A stretch of DNA of 64,000 nt from an uncultured Pelagibacteraceae bacterium (GCA_902575835.1 CACGSX010000002.1:62001-126000), one strand, 5' to 3'; positions 1-9,958 are shown, counted from the stretch's first letter. Translations and numbers: made by a program. The notes: generated from the sequence alone by a model not told the origin.

Positions 1-886
1 AACTGGAAATATTGGAAATCCTATTTTAGAGGAAAAAAGAGTTACCAAAAATACTATCTTTGTTATTGAGGCTTCTTCTTATCAGCTGGCTTATAGTAAA
101 TATTTCAAATCAAAATTTTCTATAATCATTAATATTTCCCCAGATCATTTAGAAAGGCATAATACAATGAAAAATTATGTATTATCAAAATTAAAATGTG
201 TAATAAGACAAAACGAAAATGATGTAGCAATAATAACAAACACTAATTTATTGAAAGACTTATTAAGAACTAAAAATATAAAATCCAAAATAATATATGT
301 AAGTAAAAATAAGTATGAATATTTAAAAAATAAATTAAGTAATGACAATTTTAAAAATTCAACAAATTTTCAAAATTTGAATTTTTTATTTGAGCTATCG
401 AAACATATGAAACTTAATTTAAAAACTGTAATAAAAACTATTAATAAATTTAAACCTTTGAAATTTAGACAGGAAGTGATCCATCAATCAAAATATTTAA
501 AAATAATAAACGACTCTAAGTCAACTACATTATCTTCTACTGTTCCATTTTTAGAATCTAATGAAAAAATTGTATGGATCTTGGGAGGATTATTTAAAAA
601 GGGTGACAAATTTAATTTAAATAAAAAGTATTTTAAAAATTTAGACGCATATATTTATGGAAAAGATAGAAAAGTTTTCCTCAAACTATTTAGAGGTAAA
701 ATTAAAGTTAATCTATCAAAAGATCTTAGAAATACTCTTAAATTAATTCCAAACCTTAAGGATATAAAAACAAAAGTTACAGTTTTATTTAGCCCATCAG
801 CCGCATCATTTGATCAATACAAAAATTTTGAAGAAAGAGGTAGACAATTCAATATGTTAATTAAAAGATATTTACCAATTGAATGA
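1..886 (+). CDS. murD: UDP-N-acetylmuramoylalanine--D-glutamate ligase, 5' truncated
   Basis: This is the C-terminal part of MurD, which adds D-glutamate to UDP-MurNAc-L-Ala in the cytoplasm during peptidoglycan precursor synthesis. The reading frame is open from base 2, ahead of the first ATG at 167. The upstream codons give the Mur ligase signatures GNIGNP, IEASSYQL and NISPDHLERH, so the gene begins before the window and 167 is not its start. The C-terminal ligase domain follows, with NDSKSTT, WILGGLFKKGD and a final LFSPSAASFDQY block typical of MurD. It ends by overlapping ftsW by 4 bases (ATGA), as in a co-translated division and cell-wall operon. The identification is firm; only the start is missing. 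Confidence 0.95.
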   Translation, partial: TGNIGNPILEEKRVTKNTIFVIEASSYQLAYSKYFKSKFSIIINISPDHLERHNTMKNYVLSKLKCVIRQNENDVAIITNTNLLKDLLRTKNIKSKIIYVSKNKYEYLKNKLSNDNFKNSTNFQNLNFLFELSKHMKLNLKTVIKTINKFKPLKFRQEVIHQSKYLKIINDSKSTTLSSTVPFLESNEKIVWILGGLFKKGDKFNLNKKYFKNLDAYIYGKDRKVFLKLFRGKIKVNLSKDLRNTLKLIPNLKDIKTKVTVLFSPSAASFDQYKNFEERGRQFNMLIKRYLPIE

Positions 887-1992
887 ATAAATATTTTGAC
901 ACATTTTATGATTGGTGGAAAAACATCGATAAAACAATTTTTTTGATAATAAGTCTATTATTTTCACTAGGATTGTTCTTCTCTTTAGTTTCAACTTCAA
1001 TAATCGCTTCAGATAAACTAAACACAAATTCTTACTATTTTTTTTTAAAACATTTAATTTTTGTTTTCATAGGAATATTTTTAATTTTATTTTTATCTCT
1101 ACTAGATCAAAAAATTTTAATTAGGTTATCAGTCGTATTATTTGTTATCACATTTATTAGTTTATTCTTAGTTCCCTTAATAGGAGTGGAGGTCAAAGGG
1201 TCAAAGAGATGGTTGGACATTGGCTCATTACCTAGGTTTCAGCCTATTGAAACTTTAAAACCTTTTTTTGTTATTGTTATTTCACTAATAATTTCATTAG
1301 AAAAAAAAAACCTTTATATAAAATATCTCTTTAGTTCAGTCATTTTAGTGCCAATTATAATTTTACTCTTATCTCAACCAGACTTAGGACAAACATTATT
1401 AATAATATCTGTTTGGCTTGCCATTATCTTTGTTTCAGGAATAAATTTATTACTTTTCACAATTTCATTATTAGCTGTGGGTTCATTAACTCTATTTTTA
1501 GTCTTTTTGGTACCAAAGTTTGAATACATAAGAATAAGATTAATGTCATTTCTAGATAATTCTATCGGTAATAATTACCAGGCTGATAAAGCAAGCGATG
1601 CAATATCCAGCGGAAGTTTTTTCGGAAAAGGAATAGGTGAAGGAACTTTAAATTCAAGAATACCAGAAGCACATACAGATTATATAATTTCTGTAATTGC
1701 AGAAGAATTTGGAGTAATTATCTTAATAGGTATAATATTACTTTATTTAATATTATCTTATAGAGTTTTAAAAAAAATAAATTTTACAACAAATAATTAT
1801 TTTAAACTTATATTAGTTGGAAGTATTTCAATAATACTATTGCAAACTTTTATTCATATTGGTGTAAATATAAGAATGCTTCCTACTACAGGCATGACTA
1901 TGCCATTTATTAGTTATGGTGGTTCTTCAATAGTTGGAACATCAATTTTAACTGGAATAATATTAAATTTGACGAAGAGAAAATTAAATTAG
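883..1992 (+). CDS. ftsW: Lipid II polymerase FtsW (SEDS family)
   Basis: FtsW is the SEDS-family septal peptidoglycan glycosyltransferase working with the division transpeptidase in the inner membrane. The 369-residue protein is mostly hydrophobic, with about ten membrane segments. Family blocks are visible: GSKRWLDIG with QPIETLKP in the middle, SQPDLGQTLL, a large loop with NNYQADKASDAISSGSFFGKG followed by EAHTDYIISVIAEEFG, and a C-terminal LPTTGMTMPFISYGGSS. The start ATG overlaps the murD stop and murG begins one base after its stop. Position between murD and murG supports FtsW over RodA. Confidence 0.96.
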   Translation: MNKYFDTFYDWWKNIDKTIFLIISLLFSLGLFFSLVSTSIIASDKLNTNSYYFFLKHLIFVFIGIFLILFLSLLDQKILIRLSVVLFVITFISLFLVPLIGVEVKGSKRWLDIGSLPRFQPIETLKPFFVIVISLIISLEKKNLYIKYLFSSVILVPIIILLLSQPDLGQTLLIISVWLAIIFVSGINLLLFTISLLAVGSLTLFLVFLVPKFEYIRIRLMSFLDNSIGNNYQADKASDAISSGSFFGKGIGEGTLNSRIPEAHTDYIISVIAEEFGVIILIGIILLYLILSYRVLKKINFTTNNYFKLILVGSISIILLQTFIHIGVNIRMLPTTGMTMPFISYGGSSIVGTSILTGIILNLTKRKLN

Positions 1993-1993
1993 T

Positions 1994-3070
1994 ATGAAAA
2001 ATATACTTATAGTAACAGGTGGTTCTGGTGGCCACGTAGTACCATCTACCTCTTTGTTTGAACATTTGAAAAACAAATTTTCTGTAAAAATGGTATCTGA
2101 TTTGAGAGGAAGCAAATATATAAATACTGAAAAATTTAAATATGAATTAATAGATGTACCTAATTTATTTTTAAAGCCTTATTTACTTCCAATAAATATT
2201 TTAAAATATTTTCTAAACATTTTTCAATCTATTAGATTTTTAAAAATTAATAAGACAAATATTGTGATTAGTACTGGTGGGTACATGACATTTCCATTTT
2301 GCTTAGCTGCATTTATATTACAAAAAAAAGTTTTCTTGTTTGAGCCTAATAGTGTTTTAGGTAGATCTAACCGCTTTGCTTTGAAATTTTCAACAAAAAT
2401 AATTTGTTACGATGAAAATTTAAGAAACTTCCCAATAAAATACAATTCTAAAAAAGTTATAGTCAAACCTATTTTAAAAAAAGAAATATATAACATAGAA
2501 AAAAATATAATTAATTTAAAAAAAGAAACAAAAAAAATTCTTATTATCGGTGGTAGTCAGGGCGCATCGTTTTTTGACGAAAATATTACTGAATTAATTA
2601 TCGAAATTTCAAAAAAACGAAATTTCGAAGTTATACAACAAATATCAAATATTAATAATTTACCTTCAATAAAAAATAAATATGACAAATCAAATATAAA
2701 CTACAAATTTATTGAATTTACCAATGATAGTCATGAACTCTACAACGGTATAGATCTAGCAATTACCAGAGGAGGCGCAAGTACATTAAGTGAACTTTCA
2801 TTCTTAAATATACCGTTTATTTCAATACCCCTCCCATCCGCAAGAGATAATCACCAATTTTATAATTCAGAATTTTACTATAAAAAAAATTGTTGTTGGC
2901 TAATAAAACAAAAGGAATTCGAATTTAAAAAATTTTCAAAGATGATATTTGAAATATTTAACGATTATAAAAATTACAACGAAAAATTAAAAAATCTTGA
3001 GAAAATTACTAAAAAAAATACTTGGAATAATATAAACAATAAGATTATAGAAATTATAGATGAAAATTAA
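1994..3070 (+). CDS. murG: UDP-GlcNAc transferase MurG
   Basis: MurG transfers GlcNAc from UDP-GlcNAc to lipid I to make lipid II at the cytoplasmic face of the membrane. The N-terminal glycine-rich loop GGSGGHVVPS lies near residue 9, and the donor-side motifs GGSQGASFFDENI and AITRGGASTLSEL are present, followed by PLPSARDNHQ. Length 358 is normal for the family. The gene starts one base after ftsW and its end overlaps murC by 11 bases, so it is an internal gene of the mur operon. Lysine and asparagine content is high, as in its neighbours. Confidence 0.96.
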   Translation: MKNILIVTGGSGGHVVPSTSLFEHLKNKFSVKMVSDLRGSKYINTEKFKYELIDVPNLFLKPYLLPINILKYFLNIFQSIRFLKINKTNIVISTGGYMTFPFCLAAFILQKKVFLFEPNSVLGRSNRFALKFSTKIICYDENLRNFPIKYNSKKVIVKPILKKEIYNIEKNIINLKKETKKILIIGGSQGASFFDENITELIIEISKKRNFEVIQQISNINNLPSIKNKYDKSNINYKFIEFTNDSHELYNGIDLAITRGGASTLSELSFLNIPFISIPLPSARDNHQFYNSEFYYKKNCCWLIKQKEFEFKKFSKMIFEIFNDYKNYNEKLKNLEKITKKNTWNNINNKIIEIIDEN

Positions 3071-4442
3071 TATTGGAAAAACTGAACTAATTCATTTTGT
3101 TGGTATTGGTGGTATTGGTATGAGTGGCTTAGCATTAATAATGGATAGTTTAGGCTTTAAAATACAAGGAAGTGACAAATCAGATAATAAAAATCTTAAT
3201 TTACTAAGAAAAAGAAAAATTCCAATTTATTTAAATCATAATAAGCAAAATATAAAAAATTGTACTGTATTAGTAGTTTCATCTGCGATAAAAAAATCAA
3301 ATCCAGAATATAGGCATGCTAAAAAATTAAACTTACCGATATATAAAAGAGGAGAATTGTTAGGTCATATAGTTTCTTTAATGAAAAATATTGTTGTGAC
3401 AGGATCACACGGCAAAACAACAACAACATCAATTTTGTCAAACATTATGAACTACGCAAGATTAGACCCGACAATAATTAACGGAGGTGTTTTGAATTCA
3501 ATAGGAAGTTCGGCAAAATTAGGAAAAAGCGACTGGAGTTTAGTTGAATCAGATGAGTCGGATGGAAGTTTTCTTCAAATACCTTTTAATTATTCAATAA
3601 TAACTAACATTGACAATGAACACTTGGATTATTACAGAACTATGAAAAATTTAAAAAATAAATTCATAGAATTTATTGATAAAACACCTTCTTTCGGAAA
3701 GGCTTTTCTGTGTTTAGATGACAAAAATGTAAAAAATATTTTACCAAAAATTAAAAATAACAATTACTATACTTTTGGTTTAAATAAGAAATCAAATTTT
3801 CATATTTTCAATATAATTCAGAATAAAAATTATTCAAAATTTAATATTAAAATAAAAATACCGGGCAAAACAAAAATTATAAAAAATATTTCAATACCTT
3901 TGTTAGGCTTGCATAATATAAAAAATGCAACATCTGCATTGGCAGTAGCTTTTTCAATTGGTGTATCAGATAAAATAATTAAATTAGGTCTCAAAAACTT
4001 TAATGGAGTTCAGAGAAGATTTAATTTCTTATTTGAAATTAATAAAGTGCCATTTTTCGACGACTACGCTCACCATCCAACTGAAATTTCATCAGTGTTA
4101 GATGGTGTCAGTAAAGTATATAATAAAGAAGAAATAGTTTGTATTTTTCAACCGCATAGGATTTCAAGAGTAAAAAATTTAAAAATTGAATTTTCTAAAT
4201 GCTTTAAAAATGCAAACACAGTTTTACTTTGTCCAATTTATAAAGCTAGTGAAACGATAAAATTAGGATTCCCATACACTTCATTTGCAAAATTAATTGC
4301 AAAAAATTCTAAAGTTAATCTGATAATGCTTAAAAATGAAATAGATTTTAAAAAAATTGCTAAAAACATTGCATTCGGAAATAAAATTTTTATTGCTATG
4401 GGAGCTGGATCTATAACAAATTGGGTACGAAATCTTAATTAA
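3060..4442 (+). CDS. murC: UDP-N-acetylmuramate--L-alanine ligase
   Basis: MurC adds L-alanine to UDP-MurNAc using ATP, the first amino-acid addition of the peptidoglycan stem. The N-terminal nucleotide-binding fold shows HFVGIGGIGMSGLA, the ATP P-loop is TGSHGKTTTT at about residues 114-123, and the central domain has ESDESDGSF and TNIDNEHLDYY. The C-terminal domain carries DDYAHHPTEI and FQPHRISR, all diagnostic for MurC. The 460-residue length is typical. It overlaps murG and is followed one base later by murB. Confidence 0.97.
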   Translation: MKINIGKTELIHFVGIGGIGMSGLALIMDSLGFKIQGSDKSDNKNLNLLRKRKIPIYLNHNKQNIKNCTVLVVSSAIKKSNPEYRHAKKLNLPIYKRGELLGHIVSLMKNIVVTGSHGKTTTTSILSNIMNYARLDPTIINGGVLNSIGSSAKLGKSDWSLVESDESDGSFLQIPFNYSIITNIDNEHLDYYRTMKNLKNKFIEFIDKTPSFGKAFLCLDDKNVKNILPKIKNNNYYTFGLNKKSNFHIFNIIQNKNYSKFNIKIKIPGKTKIIKNISIPLLGLHNIKNATSALAVAFSIGVSDKIIKLGLKNFNGVQRRFNFLFEINKVPFFDDYAHHPTEISSVLDGVSKVYNKEEIVCIFQPHRISRVKNLKIEFSKCFKNANTVLLCPIYKASETIKLGFPYTSFAKLIAKNSKVNLIMLKNEIDFKKIAKNIAFGNKIFIAMGAGSITNWVRNLN

Positions 4443-4443
4443 T

Positions 4444-5352
4444 ATGGAATTGAAAGACATTGAAGATTTTAGAAATAAATTTAACGCAGATCTATTTTTT
4501 AACATCGATATCAAAAAGTTTAATTGGTTTAATATAGGCGGTAAATCAAAAATATTTTTTAAACCAAAAAATCTTTTACAACTAAAGGAATTTCTAAAAC
4601 TGTATAATAATAGAGGAAAAATGTTTATATTAGGAATGGGTTCTAATGTATTATTTAAAGACAACATTTATGATGGTGTAATTATTAAACTTAATAATAA
4701 TTTTAGTTCATTATCAAAATTAAAACCAGACACTATTATAGCAGGCTCGGCATGCTCACAAAAGAAACTTTCAGAATATGCGCTAGAGAATGAAATAAGT
4801 GGTTTTGAATTTATGTACTGTATCCCTGGCTCGGTTGGAGGCGGTCTTCAAATGAATTCTGGTTGCTTTGGAACAGAATTTAAAGATAAATTAATTTCGC
4901 TACAATGTATTGATACAAAAGGAAATATTAAAGTTATACCATCCAATAAAATTAAATTTAAATATAGAAAAATAGAATTAAATGAGAATTTAATTTTTTT
5001 AAGTGCTACATTTAAGGGTGACTTGTCAAACAGTAGTAAAATCAAAAATTTGATGCAAGAATTGTCTATAAAAAAAAACAATTCTCAACCTTCAAAAATT
5101 AAAACTGGAGGAAGTACTTTTAAAAATCCAATTGATCAAACGACAAAAAAAGCTTGGGAACTCATAAAAGAATCAGTTCCTGACAACATTAATTTTGGAG
5201 ATGCTTGTATATCAAAAAAACATTCAAATTTTTTTGTTAATAAAAACAATGCATCTTTTGAGGAAATGTATTCACTAATAAAATTTGTTAAAAAAAACGT
5301 GAAAGACAAAACTGGTATTAACATTAATTTGGAAATAAAAATTATAGATTAG
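4444..5352 (+). CDS. murB: UDP-N-acetylenolpyruvoylglucosamine reductase
   Basis: MurB reduces UDP-GlcNAc-enolpyruvate to UDP-MurNAc with NADPH and FAD. The FAD-binding region shows WFNIGGKS and GMGSNVLFKD, then IPGSVGGGLQMNSGCFG, and the substrate-domain block GGSTFKNP holds the expected catalytic serine. At 302 residues with a short C-terminal domain it resembles the shorter MurB type usual in alphaproteobacteria. It lies between murC and ddl; its TAG stop shares a base with the ddl GTG start. Confidence 0.96.
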   Translation: MELKDIEDFRNKFNADLFFNIDIKKFNWFNIGGKSKIFFKPKNLLQLKEFLKLYNNRGKMFILGMGSNVLFKDNIYDGVIIKLNNNFSSLSKLKPDTIIAGSACSQKKLSEYALENEISGFEFMYCIPGSVGGGLQMNSGCFGTEFKDKLISLQCIDTKGNIKVIPSNKIKFKYRKIELNENLIFLSATFKGDLSNSSKIKNLMQELSIKKNNSQPSKIKTGGSTFKNPIDQTTKKAWELIKESVPDNINFGDACISKKHSNFFVNKNNASFEEMYSLIKFVKKNVKDKTGININLEIKIID

Positions 5353-6272
5353 TGAAAAAAATTTTAATTTTAGCTGGTGGTTACTCAAGAGAAAAAGATA
5401 TTAGTATACAAACTGCGAGAAGTGTTTTCTCTGAATTAAATAAAGATAAAAAATATATACTTAAAGTTGTAAATCCCGATGGACAATTAATTAAAGTATT
5501 AAGAAGGTTTAAACCAAATGTAGTATTAAATCTATTACATGGAAGATATGGAGAAGATGGTTATATTCAAGCAATTTTAGAGTCAGAGAAAATTAAATAT
5601 ACACATTCGGGAGTACTCTCTTCATCTTTAGCAATCGACAAAGAGTTATCAAAAAATATATTTTTAAAAAATAAAATTCTTACGCCAAAATTTTTAAAAT
5701 ATTCATTTAAAAATTCACTTAATAAAAAACAAATTATTCAAAAATTAAAAAGTAAGCTAGGTTTCCCTCTGATAATTAAACCATTAAATGAAGGTTCAAG
5801 TGTAAATGTATTCATTTGCAATAAAAATAATGTAATTAAAAATATAAATAAACTCAAAGAGTATGGCGAAATTCTTTTTGAGAAATATATACCTGGAAGA
5901 GAAATACAAGTTGCGATCTTATCAGAGAAAATATTAGGAGCAATTGAGTTAAAACCAAAAAGAAAGTTCTATGATTATCAAGCAAAATATAATCCAAAAG
6001 CAAAAACAGAACATATAATTCCAATTAAAATTTCAAAAAAACACTATGATAAAGTTACTAATATTGCCTTAAAAGCTCACAAATTACTTAAATGTAGGGG
6101 GGTAACTCGATCTGACTTCAGATTTTTTAAAAATAAGTTTTATTTATTAGAAACTAACACGCAACCAGGCATGACTTCACTTTCACTAGTCCCAGAAATT
6201 GCAAAATATAATAACATTACTTTCAAAAATTTGATAAAAAAAATTTTGGAAGATGCCTCGATTAAAAAATAA
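5352..6272 (+). CDS. ddl: D-alanine--D-alanine ligase
   Basis: Ddl joins two D-alanines for the stem peptide terminus, with an ATP-grasp fold. Visible blocks are LAGGYSREKDISIQTA at the N-terminus, LLHGRYGEDGYIQ, PLIIKPLNEGSSVNV, EKYIPGREIQVAIL, and the metal-binding end LLETNTQPGMTSLSLVPEIA. Length 306 is normal. The start is GTG, overlapping the murB stop, and the 3' end overlaps ftsQ by 20 bases, which implies translational coupling within the operon. Confidence 0.95.
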   Translation: MKKILILAGGYSREKDISIQTARSVFSELNKDKKYILKVVNPDGQLIKVLRRFKPNVVLNLLHGRYGEDGYIQAILESEKIKYTHSGVLSSSLAIDKELSKNIFLKNKILTPKFLKYSFKNSLNKKQIIQKLKSKLGFPLIIKPLNEGSSVNVFICNKNNVIKNINKLKEYGEILFEKYIPGREIQVAILSEKILGAIELKPKRKFYDYQAKYNPKAKTEHIIPIKISKKHYDKVTNIALKAHKLLKCRGVTRSDFRFFKNKFYLLETNTQPGMTSLSLVPEIAKYNNITFKNLIKKILEDASIKK

Positions 6273-6942
6273 AAAAAAAATCTATTTCTATATTTTTTCT
6301 TTTTTCTTAATTACCACTATATTTAATCATCAAATTTTTAATAATATTGGAAAAATTTTTATTATTAAGGATATATATATAAAAACTGGAAGTGAAGGAA
6401 TTAATAAAAAAGTTCTCTCAAAAATAAATTTTTTAATCAATAAGAGTATTTTTAATATTAATAAAAAAGATATTTACACAAAAATTTATGAATTAGATTA
6501 TCTACAGAATATAAAAATTTACAAAAATTATCCATCAACAATTATTATAAGCGGTAAAGAAACCAGTTTAATTGCAATTACTTACATAGATCAAAAAAAG
6601 TATTTTGTTGGTAATAATGAAAAATTCATATCTACAAGAAAAATATCTAATACAAAAAATTTACCCACTATTTTTGGTAAATTTAAAGTTTCAGATTTTA
6701 AATCTTTAAAAATAAAATTAATTGAAAGTGAATTAGATATAAGTAAAATTGAGAAATATTATTACCATAAAAATAAAAGATGGGATTTATATTTTACTAA
6801 TAATATTATACTTAAACTCCCTAGTGAAAATATTTCTAATGCTATTAAATTATATAATAAATTTAAAGATTTAAAAAAAATAAATTCTAATACTATAATT
6901 GATTTACGAGTCCCAAACAGATTGGTTATTAAGAATGGCTAA
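6253..6942 (+). CDS. ftsQ: Cell division protein FtsQ, small form
   Basis: FtsQ is a bitopic inner-membrane divisome scaffold. This 229-residue protein has a basic N-terminus, one membrane segment at about residues 10-28, then a POTRA-like region (KDIYIKTGSEGIN onward) and the FtsQ beta domain. The pattern of LDYLQNIKIYKNYPSTIII matches the end of the POTRA domain. Sequence similarity is low, so the call rests on topology and on position between ddl and ftsA. It is shorter than E. coli FtsQ (276). It overlaps ddl by 20 bases and ftsA by 8. Confidence 0.85.
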   Translation: MPRLKNKKKIYFYIFSFFLITTIFNHQIFNNIGKIFIIKDIYIKTGSEGINKKVLSKINFLINKSIFNINKKDIYTKIYELDYLQNIKIYKNYPSTIIISGKETSLIAITYIDQKKYFVGNNEKFISTRKISNTKNLPTIFGKFKVSDFKSLKIKLIESELDISKIEKYYYHKNKRWDLYFTNNIILKLPSENISNAIKLYNKFKDLKKINSNTIIDLRVPNRLVIKNG

Positions 6943-8098
6943 AAATTTATTTTATAATATTATTGATTTTGGATCTTCAAAATTAAGATTTTCTATTTTT
7001 GACAATAATTTAAATAATAAATTTTATATTTCTAAATCAGTAAAATTAGAAAATAATTTTGAAGCGCATTTTAATGAAATAAATAATTTAATAAAGCATT
7101 CTGAGAAAAAAATTAAATCCCACATTAAAGATTTAATTTTGATTATAGATTCAAAAGAAATGTTTTATATTGATTTATCTTTAAACAAAAATTTTACTAA
7201 AAAAATAAAATTCGAAAAAGCATTTAAAATTTTTATATTAGAAATCAAGCAAATAATTAGTTCTAATTATGAAAATCTTGAGATAATTCACATAATTAAT
7301 TCTAAGTGTATAATAGATAAAAAAACTTTTTTTGGATTGCCAAAAAATGAAACAAATTTTAATAATCTTAAAATTGATTTTAAAATAATATGTTTGCCAA
7401 AAAAATTGACCAACTTATTAAGATATAATCTTAATAAAATAAATTTAAACCTCAGTAATATATTTTGTGCTAGTTACGTAAAATCGTTGGCTTATTTAAA
7501 CAAATTAAATCTCGATAAAGTATCTTTTTTAGATATTGGTTATGAAAGAACAAACTTATTATCTTATATAAATAATAATTTAATATTTTTTAAAACACTG
7601 CCAATCGGAAGTGATCATATTACAAGAGATATATCTAAAGTATTAAATATTGATCCAAGAGAAGCAGAAAAATTAAAAAAAATCTTCAATAAGTCTGAAA
7701 CTGAATTTTCATATCTTGATGACTCAAAAGCAAATAATTTAATCGTGAAAGATATACTAAAAAAAAATATCTCAATTGAATTACTTAAAAAAGTCATACT
7801 TTATAGAGTGCAAGAAATAATTGATTTGGCATTTAAAAATAAAGAACTCAAAATAAGTTCTAGAAATCTTAAAAATACAGAATTATTTTTAATAGGAGAA
7901 GGGGCATTACTATTTAACAATAATGCTTTCCACTTAAATGACAAAGTTGAGTTTAAATCAATAAATTTTTTTAGTGAGACAGGTAGCCAGATATGTAACT
8001 CAGGTCTAACTTATTATTTGAATAGTTACGAAATCCCAAAAATAACGCGAAAAAAAGCTGGTTTATTTGAAAGATTTTTTAATTTTTTCAGCAGATAA
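6935..8098 (+). CDS. ftsA: Cell division protein FtsA
   Basis: FtsA is the actin-like ATPase that tethers the Z-ring to the membrane. The ATG at 6935 is preferred over the more upstream in-frame ATG at 6899, because MAKNLFYNIIDFGSSKLRFSIFD aligns with the ASKHA phosphate-1 loop and leaves only an 8-base overlap with ftsQ. The phosphate-2 region SFLDIGYERTNLLSYINN and the PIGSDHITRDIS block are present. The C-terminus, GLFERFFNFFSR, looks like the expected amphipathic membrane-targeting helix. It is divergent and lysine-rich. No ftsZ follows; lpxC starts 61 bases downstream. Confidence 0.9.
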   Translation: MAKNLFYNIIDFGSSKLRFSIFDNNLNNKFYISKSVKLENNFEAHFNEINNLIKHSEKKIKSHIKDLILIIDSKEMFYIDLSLNKNFTKKIKFEKAFKIFILEIKQIISSNYENLEIIHIINSKCIIDKKTFFGLPKNETNFNNLKIDFKIICLPKKLTNLLRYNLNKINLNLSNIFCASYVKSLAYLNKLNLDKVSFLDIGYERTNLLSYINNNLIFFKTLPIGSDHITRDISKVLNIDPREAEKLKKIFNKSETEFSYLDDSKANNLIVKDILKKNISIELLKKVILYRVQEIIDLAFKNKELKISSRNLKNTELFLIGEGALLFNNNAFHLNDKVEFKSINFFSETGSQICNSGLTYYLNSYEIPKITRKKAGLFERFFNFFSR

Positions 8099-8159
8099 TG
8101 GTATTTTCCTGTAATATTTCTTGAATACTTAATATTTACATTATTTTGTATAAGTTTTT

Positions 8160-9080
8160 GTGTCTATTTTAACGCAAAAAACAATTTCTGATAAAGTTTC
8201 GTTTTCTGGTGTCGGGATACATACAGGTAAAATTACCAACCTAAGTATTTACCCAGCTTTACCTAATACAGGTATAATTTTTAAAAGAATAGATTTAAAC
8301 AAAAACAATTTAGTATATCCAATATACAATAATGTTACTGACACAACCTTGTGTACTACAATTTCAAATGAATATGGAGTTAAGGTATCAACAATAGAGC
8401 ATTTGCTTGGAGCATTGTATGGTATTGGAATAGATAATGCTTTAATTGAAATTGATGCCCAAGAAGTTCCTATTTTAGATGGTTCTGCTAAAAATTTTAT
8501 AGAAACTATAAAAAAGGTAGGTTTAGATTTTAGCGAAGTGCCGATAAAAATAATAAAGATAAATAAGTGTATTAATATTTCAGAAGGAGACAAATTTATA
8601 TCAATTGATAAGTCCAACATAACTAGTGATATCGAATTTGAGATAAAATATAGAAATAATCTTATTGGGACTCAAAAAAACAAAATTAATATTTTAGAAG
8701 ATAACCTGGAAGATATTTTTAATTCAAGAACATTTTGTTTATTTGAGGATATAAAAAAACTTCAAAAATTGAATTTAGGAAAAGGTGGAAGTTTAGATAA
8801 CGCAATAGTAGTAAATGATAATAAAATATTAAATGAAAATGGACTTAGAAATGAAATGGAATTTGTCAATCACAAAATTTTAGATTGTATGGGTGACTTG
8901 TATTTGTCAGGTTATAAAATCATAGGTACAGTTAAATGTTCTCAAGGAGGACATTATCTTACAAATAAGCTACTAAGAAATGTTTTCAGTGATAAAGCCA
9001 ATTATAGTTTGATAGAAATTAAAGGTAAGCAATTACCGCACACATTCTCAAATTATCATAAGTTAAAATCTATAGCTTAA
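8160..9080 (+). CDS. lpxC: UDP-3-O-acyl-N-acetylglucosamine deacetylase
   Basis: LpxC is the zinc-dependent committed step of lipid A synthesis. The N-terminus SGVGIHTGK is the family signature. Zinc ligands are visible as H81 in TIEHLLGAL, and H238 and D242 in NHKILD; the catalytic H265 sits in CSQGGHYL. The positions are nearly those of E. coli LpxC (79, 238, 242, 265). Start is GTG at 8160. The gene follows ftsA directly, where ftsA-ftsZ-lpxC would be expected. Its presence implies an LPS-type outer membrane. Confidence 0.97.
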   Translation: MSILTQKTISDKVSFSGVGIHTGKITNLSIYPALPNTGIIFKRIDLNKNNLVYPIYNNVTDTTLCTTISNEYGVKVSTIEHLLGALYGIGIDNALIEIDAQEVPILDGSAKNFIETIKKVGLDFSEVPIKIIKINKCINISEGDKFISIDKSNITSDIEFEIKYRNNLIGTQKNKINILEDNLEDIFNSRTFCLFEDIKKLQKLNLGKGGSLDNAIVVNDNKILNENGLRNEMEFVNHKILDCMGDLYLSGYKIIGTVKCSQGGHYLTNKLLRNVFSDKANYSLIEIKGKQLPHTFSNYHKLKSIA

Positions 9081-9119
9081 AAGTTAGAAATTTAAAAATT
9101 ATTCTGATAAAATTACCGA

Positions 9120-9950
9120 ATGAAATTTAATAATATTTTATTTCTAATATTATTTGTATTAATCCTAAATTGCTCAAAAAAAGAGGAAAAAATAACAATA
9201 CTTGAAGAAAAAAATTTAGAATCGCAAATGATCGAGGTTTACAATCAGGCTATGATGGAATTAGAGAGAGGAGACGTAATATATGCTGGAAAAAAATTTA
9301 GCGAAGCAGAATTGTTGTATCCTCAGTCTATTTGGGCACCAAGAGCAGTTTTAATGTCAGCATATGGATATTTCAGTCAGGGTTATTATAGTGACGCAAT
9401 AAATGAATTAGAACGTTTTTTAATTAAATATAAAAATCATCCAAGAACCGATTATGCTTATTATTTGCTAGCATTGTGCCATTATGATCAAATTGTTGAC
9501 GAGAAAAAAGATATGAGAGAAATTGTTGAGGCTAAAAAATATTTCGAATTAATAATTTTAGAATTTCCTAATACAGAGTATGCCTATGATTCAAAATTTA
9601 AAATGGAGTTGATTATTGAGATAATGGCATCAAAAGAAATGTATTTGGCCAGATATTACATAGATAGGCAGAAATGGATACCAGCTATTAACAGATTGAA
9701 AAAAGTTATAAAAGATTATGAAAAAACCATTTATGTAGAGGAAGCCTTACATAGACTAGTTGAATTACATTACAGAATTGGATTAATAGATGAAGCCGAA
9801 AAGTATGCAATATTACTGGGTTATAACTATCAATCTAGCAAATGGTATGAGGCAAGTTATAAAATATTAAATAAAGATTATAAAATAAAAAATATAAATA
9901 AAGATGACAGGGAAACAATTCTTAAAAAATTTAAAAATCTTTTTAAATAA
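9120..9950 (+). CDS. bamD: Outer membrane assembly lipoprotein BamD
   Basis: BamD is the essential TPR lipoprotein of the beta-barrel assembly complex on the periplasmic face of the outer membrane. The N-terminus is a lipoprotein signal ending at Cys18 (LILNCSKK). Five TPR-like repeats follow; LERGDVIYAGKKFSEAELLYP is the first and SQGYYSDAINELERFL the second. The 276-residue length and the lpxC-bamD order both match alphaproteobacterial BamD (ComL). ligA follows after 11 bases. Confidence 0.93.
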   Translation: MKFNNILFLILFVLILNCSKKEEKITILEEKNLESQMIEVYNQAMMELERGDVIYAGKKFSEAELLYPQSIWAPRAVLMSAYGYFSQGYYSDAINELERFLIKYKNHPRTDYAYYLLALCHYDQIVDEKKDMREIVEAKKYFELIILEFPNTEYAYDSKFKMELIIEIMASKEMYLARYYIDRQKWIPAINRLKKVIKDYEKTIYVEEALHRLVELHYRIGLIDEAEKYAILLGYNYQSSKWYEASYKILNKDYKIKNINKDDRETILKKFKNLFK

Positions 9951-9958
9951 TCAAATAA

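Noticed and set aside
4293..4667. 124-residue minus-strand frame across the murC/murB joint
   Set aside because: Covers two firmly identified genes on the other strand; no domain, start signal or neighbour supports it.
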